Shown: positions 36,120-48,515, counted from the first letter of the stretch. The stretch is 64,000 nt of DNA from Paragonimus westermani (GCA_008508345.1 QNGE01001037.1:54181-118180); one strand, 5' to 3'. Notes: generated from the sequence alone by a model not told the origin. Program-made: numbers and translations.

Positions 36120-37560
36120 CTGTAGCAGCAAGGGTCTGCGGCCGGTTTGGATGCAAAATATCCGTACAAAACGGCATGCATTGCCATCAGTGTCAGAAGT
36201 GGTATCACTTCTAGTGCACTGGTCGTAACGAACACCATTTCAAACAGCTAGCTTCTTCATCTCTCATTTACATCTGTATGAGTTGCGGGTTCAATGAAAG
36301 GCAAGGCACATCCTCGCAGCTGACTGGTCTTACACGGACCACGTCAAGTGATGTGACGCAGAAAACCTGCTCTGTATCTCCTTCCATTTCTTCCATGGGG
36401 AGTAGCATAGAGGAGTACCAACGGACTCTGTCCGAAATGAAACTGGAATTACATTCTCTGAATGATTATATAGCGCATGCTCTCTCTGGTGTTGCAATCA
36501 CCAAGAAAGCAGTCGCCCTATCCACTGCACACATAGAGGAGGTGACATCAAGAAAGAAAGAAAAAGCTCTTAGGGAAAAGAGAGTTGTTTTGCGGGGCTG
36601 CCTCTCTACAATCTCTTCTCTAACCGAGCTAGCTAAAACAGTACTAGGGACTTCCTTCTCCTCGGATGCCACAAACCTGGTACTTGCGGGTAGGCTGCGG
36701 GTCAAAACAACCGAAATGTCACAGCCTTTTGGCAACTTCGCCAGCCATGCCCAGCCCCGAGGTAGTGGTGGGAAAAACAGGGGCTTTGAAGTCCGCCAAC
36801 GCCTATCTGAAAGGTCTATCATCCGACCACTCCCGACAAGAGAGGGCGAGACGCGAACAGCGGACTAAGAACAAAAATTGCAGACCAGAAGCTACCACTG
36901 GAGACTAAAGTCGTAGTTTCTGATCCCGAAGTATCCCCTCATACCCCTGTGCCTGTTGTGGAAAACGGAGGCACCGTCTGCATGGTCGTTTCAACGACTG
37001 ACGCCCCAGGCACAGGCACGAGCATTGAGGGTACCGACACCGCGCAAAAACCGCCTTCAGATCTACCCATTTTGAAACCCACAAACTGCCCACCAGAACA
37101 CTCTCCCTCTCAAGAATTCGGAACGGAATCAGCCTGCTAAAACCGCCTCCTGCAACTCAGAAACATCAAGTTGGCCCACCTTAATAAATATTTCTCTCAT
37201 TAGCCCCATAACACAGCGCCCATTGCCGTCTTCCAAACCCCGCACCCAGCAAATGAATAAGTCAAATTTTCGGTGGGAGAAAACTTCCAAACAACATCCC
37301 AAGCAGCGCAATTTGACAAAAGCGCGGAGGTCGCAAGTGGCGGCGCGAAAAATGCTGATCAAACGCCCGGTAAGGTCGCTGATCTACGCACAGGCGGTGA
37401 TGTCGCGCCCACAGTCTCGAAGGATGGCCGTCAGAACAACTCGTGAGAGCAGACCGAGTCCATCCGCAACACCCTCCTCAATTCGAGGCCTTCTTTCCCA
37501 GGCTCTTCCTCATACCATCCTTTCGGTTTTCTCGCGAAATCCAGCGAGGAAGTAGCTTTC
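36120..37560 (+). mobile_element. CR1-like LINE, ORF1 (PHD-like finger, broken)
   Basis: First open reading frame of the LINE that continues into ORF2 at 37567. In the frame of the open stretch 36278-36868, the upstream codons spell a PHD-like zinc finger: CGRFGC, then HCHQCQKWYHF, a TAG stop at 36212-36214, CTG, and YICMSC. This matches the C-x2-C-x2-W-x-H-x2-C...C-x2-C finger of CR1 ORF1 proteins. After it comes a helical region (SIEEYQRTLSEMKLELHSLN, then REKRVVLRGC). The frame then shifts near 36700 to the one read by 36666-36908, which contains ANAYLKGLSSD and RARREQRTKN, fitting the RNA-binding part of such ORF1 products. The rest up to 37560 is Pro/Ser/Thr-rich and low in motifs. ORF1 normally binds element RNA. 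This copy is disabled. Confidence 0.72.
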
Positions 37561-37566
37561 AAAGGC

Positions 37567-39082
37567 ATGTATACGAACTGTCTGAGTTTGTTCAATAAAT
37601 TACGTGAAATCAGCCAGTTAACTCATGACACCCAACACTACATTTTCGCATTCACGGATACCTGGCTTACAGGTGATATTAGTGACAGTGATCTGAGTGT
37701 CACGGGGTATTCAATTTTCCGAGCTGACTCTGCCCGAGGGAGAATGGAGGGTTCTGCGATTTTTATTCAGCAGTGTCTCTCGACATTCACGTTCTTGGTG
37801 GCTTCTAGTCCTATGATAAATGTGGCGGAATGTGGCTTCGGCTACCACTGCGTGGCCAAGACTCACTCCTAATGGGGGTTATTTATCGTTTTCCTTCATC
37901 CGACGTCTCTGACGACGACACCATTCTGGTAAGCCTGAAAAACTTCCTAGGCCTAAAACGCTTTACTCATTTGCTTAATATGGGTGACTTTAATGCACTC
38001 AAGATAATGTGGGCATCAGTTTCTCACCAGGACTGTGAAAGCGGATTCTCGATTACCTTATCAACGCTGGTACGTCGGAAGGCGTGGTCACAGCACGTCA
38101 CCGCCCCGCCGCGGCACCGTTTTGGTCAGATTCCCTCTCTGCTCGACTTAGCTATCACTAATGAGAGCCACCTGGTAGACAGAGTGATCATCAAGCCACC
38201 ACTTGGACACAGTGACCACTCCCTGTTAGCCTTTGATCTTATATGTTACTGGTTACACCAACCAGCAAAAAGGTCCACCGTTCGAAACTTTATTCAGACA
38301 GATTGTAACGGCCTGAGAACCTACCTAGGTTCACTTCTTCTTGACTTGGACTCCGTGGACCAGAACTACCACACGTTTCATAGCGCAACTCAGAAAGCAG
38401 ACGACTTATTTATACCGCGCAAACTGTGCATTTTCTCTTATCGGCCATCCCTTTCACGCAGGATACGTCGTCTTCTCGATAACCGTTCCCATTCATTCGC
38501 GAAGCATAAGCTTACAGGAAACTCAGAGGACCTTAGCGCGTTCCACATAGTCCGAAACAGGTGTAGGCGGGAAATCCGCGAACACACCAAACTCGTACAA
38601 GAGAAGATCCTCCTCAGAGCCCGCGGGAACAAAAACTTCTTATCTAAGCATACGCGACTACTAATAAAGAACAAACCTTCAGCTATTTCTTTATGACTGC
38701 ACAACAGGGAGAATTAATCTGACCCCCTGGTTGTGGCCGAGTTATTCAGGGAGTACTACTCGGCAGTGTACAACGTCGCGTCCCCAGCTGGTATCCTGTA
38801 CTACCGCTGCAGAAGTTCAGCCAACCACTTGTGACCGCTGAGTTTTCTGTGCTTGATGCTGAAGAACTTTCACCCAAGGCTTATTCATACCATGCAATGG
38901 GTTCTGACATGATCCATCCCAGACTACTCAAGGAAGCAGCTGTTAGTCGGGCTGAACCCCTTTATAAGCTGTTTAAGCAAACACTCCAGACTAGCATCCT
39001 CCCTAGCGCATGGAAAGAGGCGTGGTCACATCCATGTTTAAAGTGGGTGACCGACACTCTCCGGCTAGAAGAAAGACATATT
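37567..39082 (+). mobile_element. CR1-like LINE, ORF2 endonuclease and RT start
   Basis: APE-type endonuclease followed by the very start of the RT, with a frameshift near 37840 and a stop at 38694-38696. Recognisable blocks are LSLFNKLREISQL (NxRSLxNKxxEL), FTDTWLTGDISDSDLSVTGY (ITETWL...ISDxE), GVIYRFPSSD, NMGDFN (catalytic GDFN), LLDLAITNE and LGHSDHSLLAFD (catalytic SDH). The RT N-terminal region lies at 38870-39030: MGSDMIHPRLLKEAA, then LYKLFKQTLQTSILPSAWKEA. Near 39065 the sequence jumps straight to the C-terminal block ILAVERVLRAATKVV, so the whole RT catalytic core is deleted. The element cannot move on its own. It would need an enzyme supplied by an intact relative. Confidence 0.85.
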
Positions 39083-39640
39083 GGCTGTTGAGCGTGTTCT
39101 GCGCGCGGCTACCAAGGTGGTCGCGACCTTATTAATGTTACTTACGAGTCTCGACTTGAAATTCTTGACTTTCATCCACTTGAATTTCGAAGACTCCGCG
39201 ATGATTTAATACTCCCACACTTCTTTAGCGCAGGTCTCGTGGAGCAGTTATTAACTGTAGGGAATGGTGACGGCCGGCGAATACATAATATGAGGCTTTT
39301 CAAACTGTCTTCGGACCTTTCTCAGGCAGCAGTTCTTTTCCTACAGCCTTCCATCTGAGGTCGTCAGCAGCACTTCTAGAGATCGAACGTTGAACATTGT
39401 GTGTTTTGTCGCTCGTGACTGACCCATTGGAATATTACAGCTTGATTCTCATTTACTTAAAATTGTATTATGCAAGTAATCTTACATTGATCTTGGTATT
39501 CACAGCGGCAGTGCTACACCCTGATTTCAATGATCACCTTTCAGATCAACACACGCCCGCTGACACCAAACATTGAAACCGACTGGATCCGGGAACCTTG
39601 GGCCACTGCTTCGAACCCGTGTATCAATCGCTGAATCACT
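39083..39640 (+). mobile_element. CR1-like LINE, first C-terminus and 3' UTR
   Basis: Continuation after the internal deletion. SRLEILDFHPLEFRRLRDDL and LPHFFSAGLVEQLL are the C-terminal block, followed by a 3' UTR with gcggcagtgctacaccctga and ggatccgggaacc. It ends in a short degenerate repeat of atcgctgaa at about 39627-39640. Sequence closely parallels 39950-40540, so the two are different copies of the same family. Confidence 0.8.
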
Positions 39641-39644
39641 GAGT

Positions 39645-40540
39645 CGCACATGTCACTCGGAGGAGACTCTGGGAACCTATTCGTGATACATGGTGCACAA
39701 AGTGTAGTAGGTATCACGAAAGTAGACCTCAAAAAAGACCTAGGGATCTGGCTATCGTCTGGGTTGTCCTTCTCTTATCATCACCAGCTGGCCGCAAAAA
39801 GGGGTCTCATGACTCTCGGGATGATCAAACGAACCTTCCCCCGGATTGACAAGCGCGCCTTTCACACGCTTTACAGAGTCTACATAAGACCATTGCTCGA
39901 GTATGCCAATCAAGTCGTCTACACCGGTTTGAAGAAGGACATACTCGCCATTGAACGTGTCCAGCGAGTGGCCACCAAAATGGTCACTGGCTTGCGGCAT
40001 CTATCCTACGAGTCTCGCCTTGAAATTCTCGATCTTTATCCACTTGAGTTTCGTAGACTCCGCGGCGACTTAATTCTTACACATTTTCTCTTTAGCACAG
40101 GACTTGTGCAACAATTCTTTACCCTAGTAAGTGATAACAGTCGAAGAGGCCACGACAAGAAGCTCTATAAGCTTCGACCTCGGACCTTCCTAAGACAACA
40201 GTTCTTCTCTTATAGGGTTATCAACTACTGGAACGACCTACCACTAGAGATTGTTAGCTGCTCTTCTAAAGACCGTCTCAAAGTGTTATTGGATTCCCAC
40301 CTACTTAATAAACCGTTAAATTAATAATTTATCCTGTTTTGCTAGATTATTATTTTACACTGTTCTTGGTACTTTTTGTAACCCGCAGGAGCGGTGCTAC
40401 ACCCCGTTTTCAATGACTGCCTTTCAGGTCAACAGAAAACCGCCGGAAATCGAAACGAACAAACTGACTGGATCCGGGTAGATTGGGCCCCCAGCCTCAA
40501 ACCCGTGTACAAATCGCTGAAATCGCTGAAATCGCTTTTC
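39645..40540 (+). mobile_element. CR1-like LINE, second 5'-truncated copy
   Basis: A second copy of the same family, in the same orientation, retaining an undisturbed 224-codon frame (39650-40324). Blocks in order are VDLKKDLGIWLSSGLSFS, AAKRGLMTLGMIKRTFP, FHTLYRVYIRPLLEYANQVV, DILAIERVQRVATKMVTGL, SYESRLEILDLYPLEFRRLR, RRGHDKKLYKLRPRTFLRQQ and FFSYRVINYWNDLPLEIV. These are the diagnostic C-terminal motifs of the CR1 clade. The 3' UTR has gcggtgctacacccc and ggatccgggtag, and ends in tandem 9-bp units (aaatcgctg) at 40511-40536, the short repeat tail typical of CR1-type insertions. It begins abruptly behind the tail of the first copy. Confidence 0.88.
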
Positions 40541-42274
40541 TTTGTTCGCATTACATATTCGAAAGATGTTGTTTATCCAGTGCGCATTAATCAAACTTGC
40601 TAGCGGTTATCATGACCACGGTAAATTCCATCATGAAACACGGGGTGTCATCCGTTTACTTCGGGTTTGTTTATCACATACGTATAGCTGCTGTGTGTTT
40701 TTCCCCTCAGTCGATAAGCCCAGTGCCCCTGCTACTATAATATGATTGTTTCTTTAGTAATCTTCATGAAACTGGTAAAATCATTTGGTCCTACTGGGTG
40801 TTTTTTATGGTTGCACGAGTGGGTGCACATGTGCGTAGCATAATGCATAAGGCACACGAGGTCAGATACTTTGTAACCAGTAATAACTGGATGTGTGCAA
40901 CCTACAACAATCTATAGGTTATAATATTTCCTTTGTTATAGAACATATGATGTAAGCTTACATCCTGATGATCACTCCGGACCATGTGCAGTAATCCTAT
41001 GGCGTCGTAGTGTGTTACGTAAACATGCCGTAGCGCATAAAAAATCGAGCTGAGTCCCCTGCTAAATATTTTAATTAGTTTCCTGTCTTTTTGAACCATC
41101 TTGTTAAAATCCTCGGCATGCTGGAACAAGCAATAGATTCATACGAAACGATGCATTGTACGATTCAGTCGGCGTTCAGTACATTTACGCGGAGACTATA
41201 TGTATTGCTTGGAAACGCTAGGCGTGAATTACTACTTCCCAAGTTGTCAACTTCATAACCAGCTAGAAGAGTACACTTAACAACTCAACCTCAACAACTC
41301 AACGTTTATGGAATACTCACTTGAGCTGAACAGCGCAATCAAATTTTTAAGCTGTTGCAGCTGATACACACGAACATTCAGTTCACAGACTCATAAATGA
41401 CTCTATGCGCCCCGAGGGATTTACTACACCCACACAAACTATACGCATGTGACTGTATTCAACAACTACAAAAGTGTGAGTGATGAAAAATATGTAGTTG
41501 AAATGTGATGGAAAAACCTGAGTAATTCCGTGAATTTTTTGTAGCTTAATGTTATGCATGTGATGCAATCACACTCCCAAATGGGAGTCTTGTATCACCC
41601 CTCACTCAAGATTATAATACGACTTTCTGGGGACAGGTTACCATTTACGGGCCTCCCGTGTACATCCTAATCCGCAAAAATGCACACTGTTCTTGAGTAA
41701 GTGCACTGAACAACCAGTGAGTTATACCGTGTATGCCAGAAGATTCAAGCCTCGCCATTCTTTAGTGTTCTTCGAATATCCTTCGGGTGTTCAGTGATTG
41801 GCCATGAGAGTGCTCAGTATAGATTTTCAAGACTTCCAGCAAGCGGTAAGAGTGTATAGCCTCGAGTTGCGGTCAAGAATACTTTATTTTTCCCATCCAA
41901 GACCGAAATAATTTTCAATATTCTCAGAAAAAGAACGTCAAGCAGTTTCTGTTGTAAAGAGAGTTGTTATGTACAGTCACGACAGCCTCTGAAGTAAAGT
42001 CTCCACACCTCAACCTCGAAGCCCGCTTTATTGCTTTGTTCCGCTGCATTTGCCGGCGTATTTGTCGCTAATGTAACCGAGACTTCCTGCCACTAGTCAA
42101 GTTTTGAAAGTTAATAGAAACAATCTCCCAGTCAGTATGTGAGGTACTGTGAGGCAATAAAAGAACAATGTTGAAGAAACTTTCCAGTTGTAAAATATCC
42201 GCACCAAATGTAGTACGAATGAAGTTGAATAGTTTGGGCGTCGTGTTTAACATGTTATTGATAAGCAAATGGGG
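40541..42274. other. Intergenic, nothing recognised
   Basis: No feature supported. Short frames on the minus strand (40902-41129, 41383-41568, 42068-42268) carry no known motif. Confidence 0.45.
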
Positions 42275-42304
42275 GATAACACAACGTTGCGCGCAAGTTG
42301 TAAT

Positions 42305-42345
42305 ACTCTACGTCTCAACCACCTCGGGTGGTCTTCCTCAGGAGT
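42305..42345 (-). ncRNA. Hammerhead ribozyme motif, palindrome arm 1
   Basis: Minus-strand order is: stem I ACUC paired with GAGU; core CUGAGGA, which fits the CUGANGA consensus fully, plus one extra A; stem II GACCACC / GGUGGUU closed by a CGA loop; then GAGA in place of GAAA; then minimal stem III (AC/GU) and cleavage-site context GUA. One core substitution (A14 to G) should impair cleavage. Minimal loopless stem III is a hallmark of PLE hammerheads, which are thought to act best as dimers or tandem copies. Confidence 0.65.
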
Positions 42346-42380
42346 GTTGTAGTCGAAATCACATTGATTTCGATTACAAC

Positions 42381-42421
42381 ACTCCCGAGGAAGGCCACCC
42401 GAGGTGGTTGAAACGTAGAGT
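42381..42421 (+). ncRNA. Hammerhead ribozyme motif, palindrome arm 2
   Basis: Same layout as arm 1 on the opposite strand. ACUC pairs with GAGU. Stem II is GGCCACC / GGUGGUU with a CGA loop (42393-42409). GAAA is intact at 42410-42413, followed by the stem III remnant AC/GU and cleavage context GUA at 42415-42417. The core reads CCGAGGA, so U4 is changed to C. Arms 1 and 2 therefore carry different single core defects. Confidence 0.65.
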
Positions 42422-42451
42422 ATTACAACTTGCTCGTAACGTTGTGTTATT

Positions 42452-45400
42452 CTCAATCTGTCTATGAAGACTTTCCAGTTCCCTTAACTAACATAGCACT
42501 TATCAAGTATGCGGCTCACGTGATGGTAATAAACCCAATTGTACCCCCACAACTGTGAGCATCGGGATTTTTTGTGCAAACAGCAAATATGTTACCATAA
42601 AACATAAAGTGATATGGTGAATTGGTGAAAGAGGGTACCACGCACATAATTTGTTACTGCGGAAACGCAAATCGAGATGTGGAACCGTTCAGACGAGAGC
42701 TGAAAATGTATGATAAGTTTACCATAAAAGACTAGTATATGAAATTGGTGCACGTTTAAGGGGAGAATCTCTAAAGATTGATAAAATGTCTGTTAGTAAG
42801 TCTGTTTTAACGACGGTTGAATCATCTCAAACAGATGACGGATTAATTACTCTTTTTCATTCGTACAAAAAATGAGGTGGAGGCGAACCGTGAAATTGGA
42901 AGACAAAACATTTGGGGGTAGAGACAGGAGATCGACTGAGGCACAGAGACTGACGACACAAGCGCCGTCACCTCTATTTTTGTCCGGTTTAGCAGTGTCC
43001 GCAACAGAACTGTTGGATATCTTTTGCATTTAAAATGCTCCGTTGTAGCAAAGTTGAATATGATACCATATACATGCAGGACTATTGCCGTACTGCGCGT
43101 GACATGCTTATCTGCTCAAACGCTGTGGTTGTTTACAAAAGTCACGTAGCCATCATCCACCCATTTGCGTCGCTGGTTTGCACGGCGAGATAATTAACAC
43201 GTGTGAATTTTCAGCTGTGTTTCCAAAATCAACAGATAGACAGTTTGAAGCATCTTGTGCAACGTAAGCTGGCAGAGATATTTCTCGTAATATCTTCTGT
43301 GAGTTGTGTTACTAGATCACGACGTAATAGTGCATGGGGGACGTAGAAATCAACAATCTCGACCAGTTTGCACTGAATACCTAGGTGAAGTCAGAAACAA
43401 ATACACATTACATAACTAAAATGCATTCCGTAAATGAGGCCGTCTCGGTATAACTTTGTATTGATGTTATTTGCTGAAGACAGAAATAAGCCATATCATT
43501 TTTAAATATATCTTTCATATATTTGCCCTGTACCGACAATACCATCAAAAATCCTACCTAATTTGCATGCTCCGTTCTGTAATTACACGCTTTCAAAGTA
43601 AAGTCAATCTAAATGTTGACACTTGCTGTAATCATTAAGTGGTTACACAAATACAGATAATTCAGCAATTGCCATTTATTAAGTATATGATAAGTGCATC
43701 TGCAAGACGGTTAAAAACTGACTTGTACACTGTACACTTGAAGACTGCTGCTTGGTGAGGCTTTAGGACACTTTATAGCAAATGGAAACAAACAATGCGA
43801 ATATCGCACGGAACTGTATTTAAATTTAAGACTGCACGCTGGTGGTCGCTAGTCACTGAAGATCTTTTTATATATTCGCCAATCTGTCACTACCAGGCCC
43901 AGAAAACATCTATCTATACTTATCGGTATATTAAGCACAATGACCTTTGAAAAGCCGCAACTGTCTTTTTTTTGACGCAATTAAAAATGGCTGTCGTCTG
44001 ACGTAAATTACTCTACAGCGATGCCGCTGGTAACCAGGATTGGAAGTCAAACTTCACTCTAGCGAAACAAATTTCTACACGTCTACTCAGTACCCCGTAA
44101 AAATATCATATGTGGAAAATTAACCCCGATTTTTATGCCTATGTGTTCTCATGCCCTATCAAGTAATCTCAACAGTACTTACGTAGTCATATAATTTGTT
44201 TGTGCTTTCACTCTGTGGAGCTATTGGGATTATTAGGCCACTTTGCTGTAAGGTTCCAACGGAGCATAGGAGTACTCCATGTGTGCTATAACTACTTAAA
44301 CGTTACAAAGCAGCACTCTGCCTCTGGTCATTGGCGTCACTCGATTCGCACGTTCCATTTCTTTATCGTAGTTGGTAGCACGGAGCAAGTGATCTAGCAG
44401 AAAGTGATATGTAAGAAAATGATTGAGTTTGTGCCTCGCTCTCAGTGAAAATTAGTATAAATAAAGAGGCGATTGCCAAATCGTAGTCTTTGTGCACTTT
44501 CAAGTTATTTGAGGTTTACTACTTATGAGTAGTCGGAGATCTAATTTGTTGTAGATTGGATGCAATTCCCGTTAGCTCGACAGCTTAGCTCCCGACAACA
44601 CTCTCCAAGAGGTTTGATTGATAAGTTTGCAGCAAATAAGGGAACAATAATCATGAACTTTTTTGAACCAAACTCGAGAATGCGCTCTATCCCGTGTGAA
44701 CAATGGCGATCCACCCTTGTATCCAGTGGGCTAACTTAACTTCACACATCACGAACCATAACTACTACTCATGCGCAGTTTGAAGAGAGTGCGAAATCCA
44801 TTTACTGGTCTTCTAACATCTTTAGTGATTATCAGGAAATACACACTCAAGGATTTAACCTCACAGTGGTGTGAGAAGTAGCGAGCGGATGGTAAAATGA
44901 AAGATTTATGTTCGTTCATCCGTGAGTTATCCTAATTAGCCATCCCATCCTTGGAAGGTTTAAGAAGTAATTTCTAAACATGTTAATTTTGGGCAATGAT
45001 TCTACATAAATTTTTCGCCCAAGAGCTCTGACAATACGTGATATAAGACAACTGACATGCTTAAAAGATTTCGGACATACTAACGTTTATTCCCTAAAAG
45101 TGCATCACCTACAATTTACTCGTATATGAGGGTTTTTAAAAATGATCAAACATGAAACTTTGAGTCATTTAATCCACTAATGTTCTCAAAGTCTTTCGTG
45201 TTCAGCATTACAGCTAGGAAACAATGATCCCGGTTCCACTAAGAAAGGATTCTTATGAATTCACGACAATTCCGCTGTTTTCCAGTACGATAAGCTGCTT
45301 CATATAACTAATGACTACGAAATTTTCAGGGTGATGTTCGGTTACATTTCTCCAACAAATTACATTTAACATAAGTTTTCCAGCCATCACACTTCTAACA

Positions 45401-47219
45401 TCTAACTAGAACTTTAATCTCAGTATTGAACACCACGTTTGATTTTGCATTATACGACTAAGAGAAATCGCAGGTTTGAGTCCAAATAAGTATTTCGAAA
45501 CCAATACAATCTACCTAATGAGAATGAGACATTTACACTTAATCTACTTAGCTATCAGACTGAAATAATTAGATATTTTTTAGTTTAATCGAAACATCTG
45601 TGCTGGTTTTTGTTTTGGTTGAAACTTGTGGAGCAACCAAAGATGAAAAATTTATACACACTCATCATCGCAAATGCTTTAACTTTCACTGCTCGTTGAC
45701 ACAGTCGCTGAATGGACGAGACCGGATGGCCGGTGTGTGGGTTTCCTCCTAACCCAAACGACCAGTGACAATCAACCGCTAGGCTAAACTGAAATTGCAA
45801 TATTTGTGTGTCGGAATCGGAAATGTGTTGGTACACCAACAGAAAAATATAGGCGGGGTTGAAGGTACAGCACGATGTATCTCAGTATTGGAGTGGATAT
45901 GGTCACCGTTTTTACGACGATGAGTGCTACATAATTCAACTTTTGACTACAGAACTAAGCACATTCTTCGGCACATACACATCGATTAAGGCAAAACGCT
46001 ATGTCGCCATGGAAGGAGTTTCTAAATAAAGCATCAGTGAATTGTCTAAAAGACCGGATTCGTACAGGTAATTGTCATATAACTGAGTTAACTCGTTTCT
46101 ACCTAACGTACTTGTCGTATCTTTACTGATGGTTTGTTGTGGACACGCTCAAGATGTATCACTCTGAGACGGCCAACCTGTTCGCGGTCAAAATCACCCA
46201 GTCACTCCATCACGAAGCATAGCGCAATGTATACCATACATGGGTTATATATAAGTTCACGGCCGTAAATCCTTTGTTCACTGAATCTAGATACGTCCTT
46301 CACGGCTCCACGCATCCAAGCTGTCTTATTTAAGGGTGCGTTGCCGCCTGATCACAGCTTTTTTTATCACACGCGAGACTGTCTTGAATGATACTGTGAT
46401 GTCGCCGCCGACGATATCTAGGAGTCTGTTCGCCATTTTCGGCTAGTCCTAGAAGAACTGCCTCCGGATTCCCTTCCCAGTCATCCGGTGCAGATCTTCT
46501 GGACAGTGGAGCTGAGTAAACGTCATCCTGGGTTGAATTAATCCTGCTATGCATGGCAAACTGCTTCGATTTTAGAGACCGGTTCTGACCACCGGATTCT
46601 CAGGATGTACCTTGGACATTCGAGCGGAAGCCGCTTACGTGTCACAAGCTTCGTTGGTATGGTGTCCATGGTCCGCTGCAACGAAATAACGTGGAAAACA
46701 ACACAGCCAATTGGACAAATGGAGTGATTTATGCCGTCGGACTAATTCTTGTTTAGGCGTTTTTACTTTTTTAAAGGAATTACTGTCTTGACCCTTTGAT
46801 GAGGGAACTCGCTGTTCATGAAAAGATCTTTTGAAAGATTGCTATCCAAAAAACAGGGGTTTGCGCGGATGTCTGCAACGTCTTCATTGATATGGATTCC
46901 AGAGGTAGGCATAGGATATCTATCAGAAGATGGATGAAAGAAGGAAATGTCCTTGTCTTTGATGTTGTTCCTTCAGACTGACGCTATCACAAAGGTAACG
47001 ACCGTTATAGATCCGTTTTCCTACGTTTGGGTGACGGGCAATTATCCTTGAGTAATACCCTATGCTTTATTAAGTTAAGTAACCGGTTTGGGACGTCGAA
47101 ACGTTTGACAATCAGTATGTTATCCTCCATGCTATTTCAATTGAACACCGCCGTCTAATTCTTGACTAGCAACTAGTCGCATGTAATCTATGCCAGTTTG
47201 CCTCATGCCAGCTGTAAGA
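42452..47219. other. Long intergenic stretch, nothing recognised
   Basis: Nearly 4.8 kb, AT-richer by eye than the left half of the window, without an exon, RNA gene or element I can support. Frames such as 44200-44397 (plus), 45585-45839 (minus) and 46330-46554 (minus) have no motif or convincing splice sites. Confidence 0.45.
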
Positions 47220-48515
47220 CCAACCTTATCGTACGTTGATCAACAGGACCGTAACTCCACATTCACAAACGTCTGAAATAATTGCAATTAAATCAAGAAG
47301 CTTATTTGGGCAGCCAACCTTCGTCAGTTCCGTTCGTAACGCATTGCACCTCACAGTCTGTGTGAATACCGCAGAAGGATAACGGTGCGGTTGATTGACT
47401 GGGGTTTTCATCGATCTGGTATTTGATGAAAGCCATGTCAATAGTACAACGATTGGCCAAGTATCCAAACTGTTCCCCAGGAAAGTCAAATACGAAAAAT
47501 TAGGCGCTGAGCCGATCGAGCCGAATTCTTGCCAGGACCTTCAAAACGCCGCTGTTCCTTCTGAAAATGATCCGCCGTTCCCTGTAATACAACGGACAGC
47601 CCACTTTTACTCGCAACCTTTCTGTTCCAGAGATGTCCAACTTCCCCCTACTCTTTTGCGAATCCTGATTGACGAGCACCATTGGTAGTTTGCAGACGTC
47701 CATCCAATCGGGGATGGATAACCCATGTGTAACGTTACGGAGTTGCTCATGCCAGTTTCACACAAGTTCTTCTAGTTCTTGTCCACTACTACTCAAGTAA
47801 TCTGAAGGGAAGACCCAAAAATCTAGTTCAGCAAATTTTGAAACTCTGTGTTACCGGCGGTCAATATAACGCTAATCAGCATGCCTCACCTTTTTTCCAA
47901 CAGTTTTCCCTGACTAAGAGAAGCTTGTGAGTGACCCGATGGAGTATACTACGGACTGCAATCTCCTTGCTTTCAAACTGTGAGTCTTTGTAAGAACAGC
48001 AAACGCTTCGTTTTTCTGCCACACTGAATTCGAGATAACAGCTTGATCGACGTCAAAATGATCTTAGTACGTGCGTTTCTAGAGATTGATCGCTTCGATG
48101 GCTGTCACCAGTCCCAGGGTGAGGCTGCACACCATCAGGGTTGTTATATGTGTTAGCATCTTTGAGATGCTACCATAAAATCCGGCCATCTCCGTCGGTC
48201 AACTGTTCTACAATGAACGGACATTTGATTTTGAATAAAAACATGGCACTGCCCAGACAACGGTCTGAGTCGCGACTAGCTACATGCGCATCTAGTCTTT
48301 TGAGCTGTTGTACCGCCAAATAACTAAAAGAACGTTCAGGATATTGTTTTCAGTCAGCTGGACATACACTTGTAATGACTGGGTTACGGTGGCCCACAAA
48401 TGAAATATTTCACTGGTTTTGCGGATTATACCGATGACTTGTGATCGAAAGGTGTTCGGTCAGACGATAGAGCAGAGTTCAACTGGTGGATTTAAATCAC
48501 CTGAAACAAGCAGTC
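47220..48515 (-). mobile_element. RTE-like LINE relic 2
   Basis: Weaker than the relic at 1.4-4.0 kb. On the minus strand near 48470-48515 a segment reads DRLLVSGDLNPPVE, like the GDxNAQ endonuclease block. At 47500-47600 SGVLKVLARIRLDRLSA matches SKVLARIxLxRLS of RTE RT. FGYLANRCTIDMAF matches QxGFRxxRxTIDMIF, and in another frame (47226-47489) LRTELTKVGCPNKLLDLI matches LWxxLxKxGCPxKLLxxI. Order and strand are consistent with one element. Frame changes are frequent, and the middle (47.75-48.4 kb) could not be aligned. Confidence 0.55.

Larger units (their letters stand above)
42275..42451. repeat. 175-bp palindrome with paired hammerhead motifs
   Basis: The two halves are reverse complements about a centre at 42363 (paired positions sum to 84726) with a handful of mismatches. 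Each half carries the same PLE-type hammerhead pattern. No PLE coding sequence is next to it, so it resembles a solo terminal repeat of such an element in inverted-repeat form. Confidence 0.9.

Noticed and set aside
42168..42467. 99-codon open frame over the palindrome
   Set aside because: The palindrome produces mirrored open frames on both strands. The conserved feature is RNA-like pairing, not protein.
47075..47105. gtcgaaacgttt, similar to the GAAA-CGUU end of PLE hammerheads
   Set aside because: No CUGANGA-like core and no pairing stem II could be drawn upstream.
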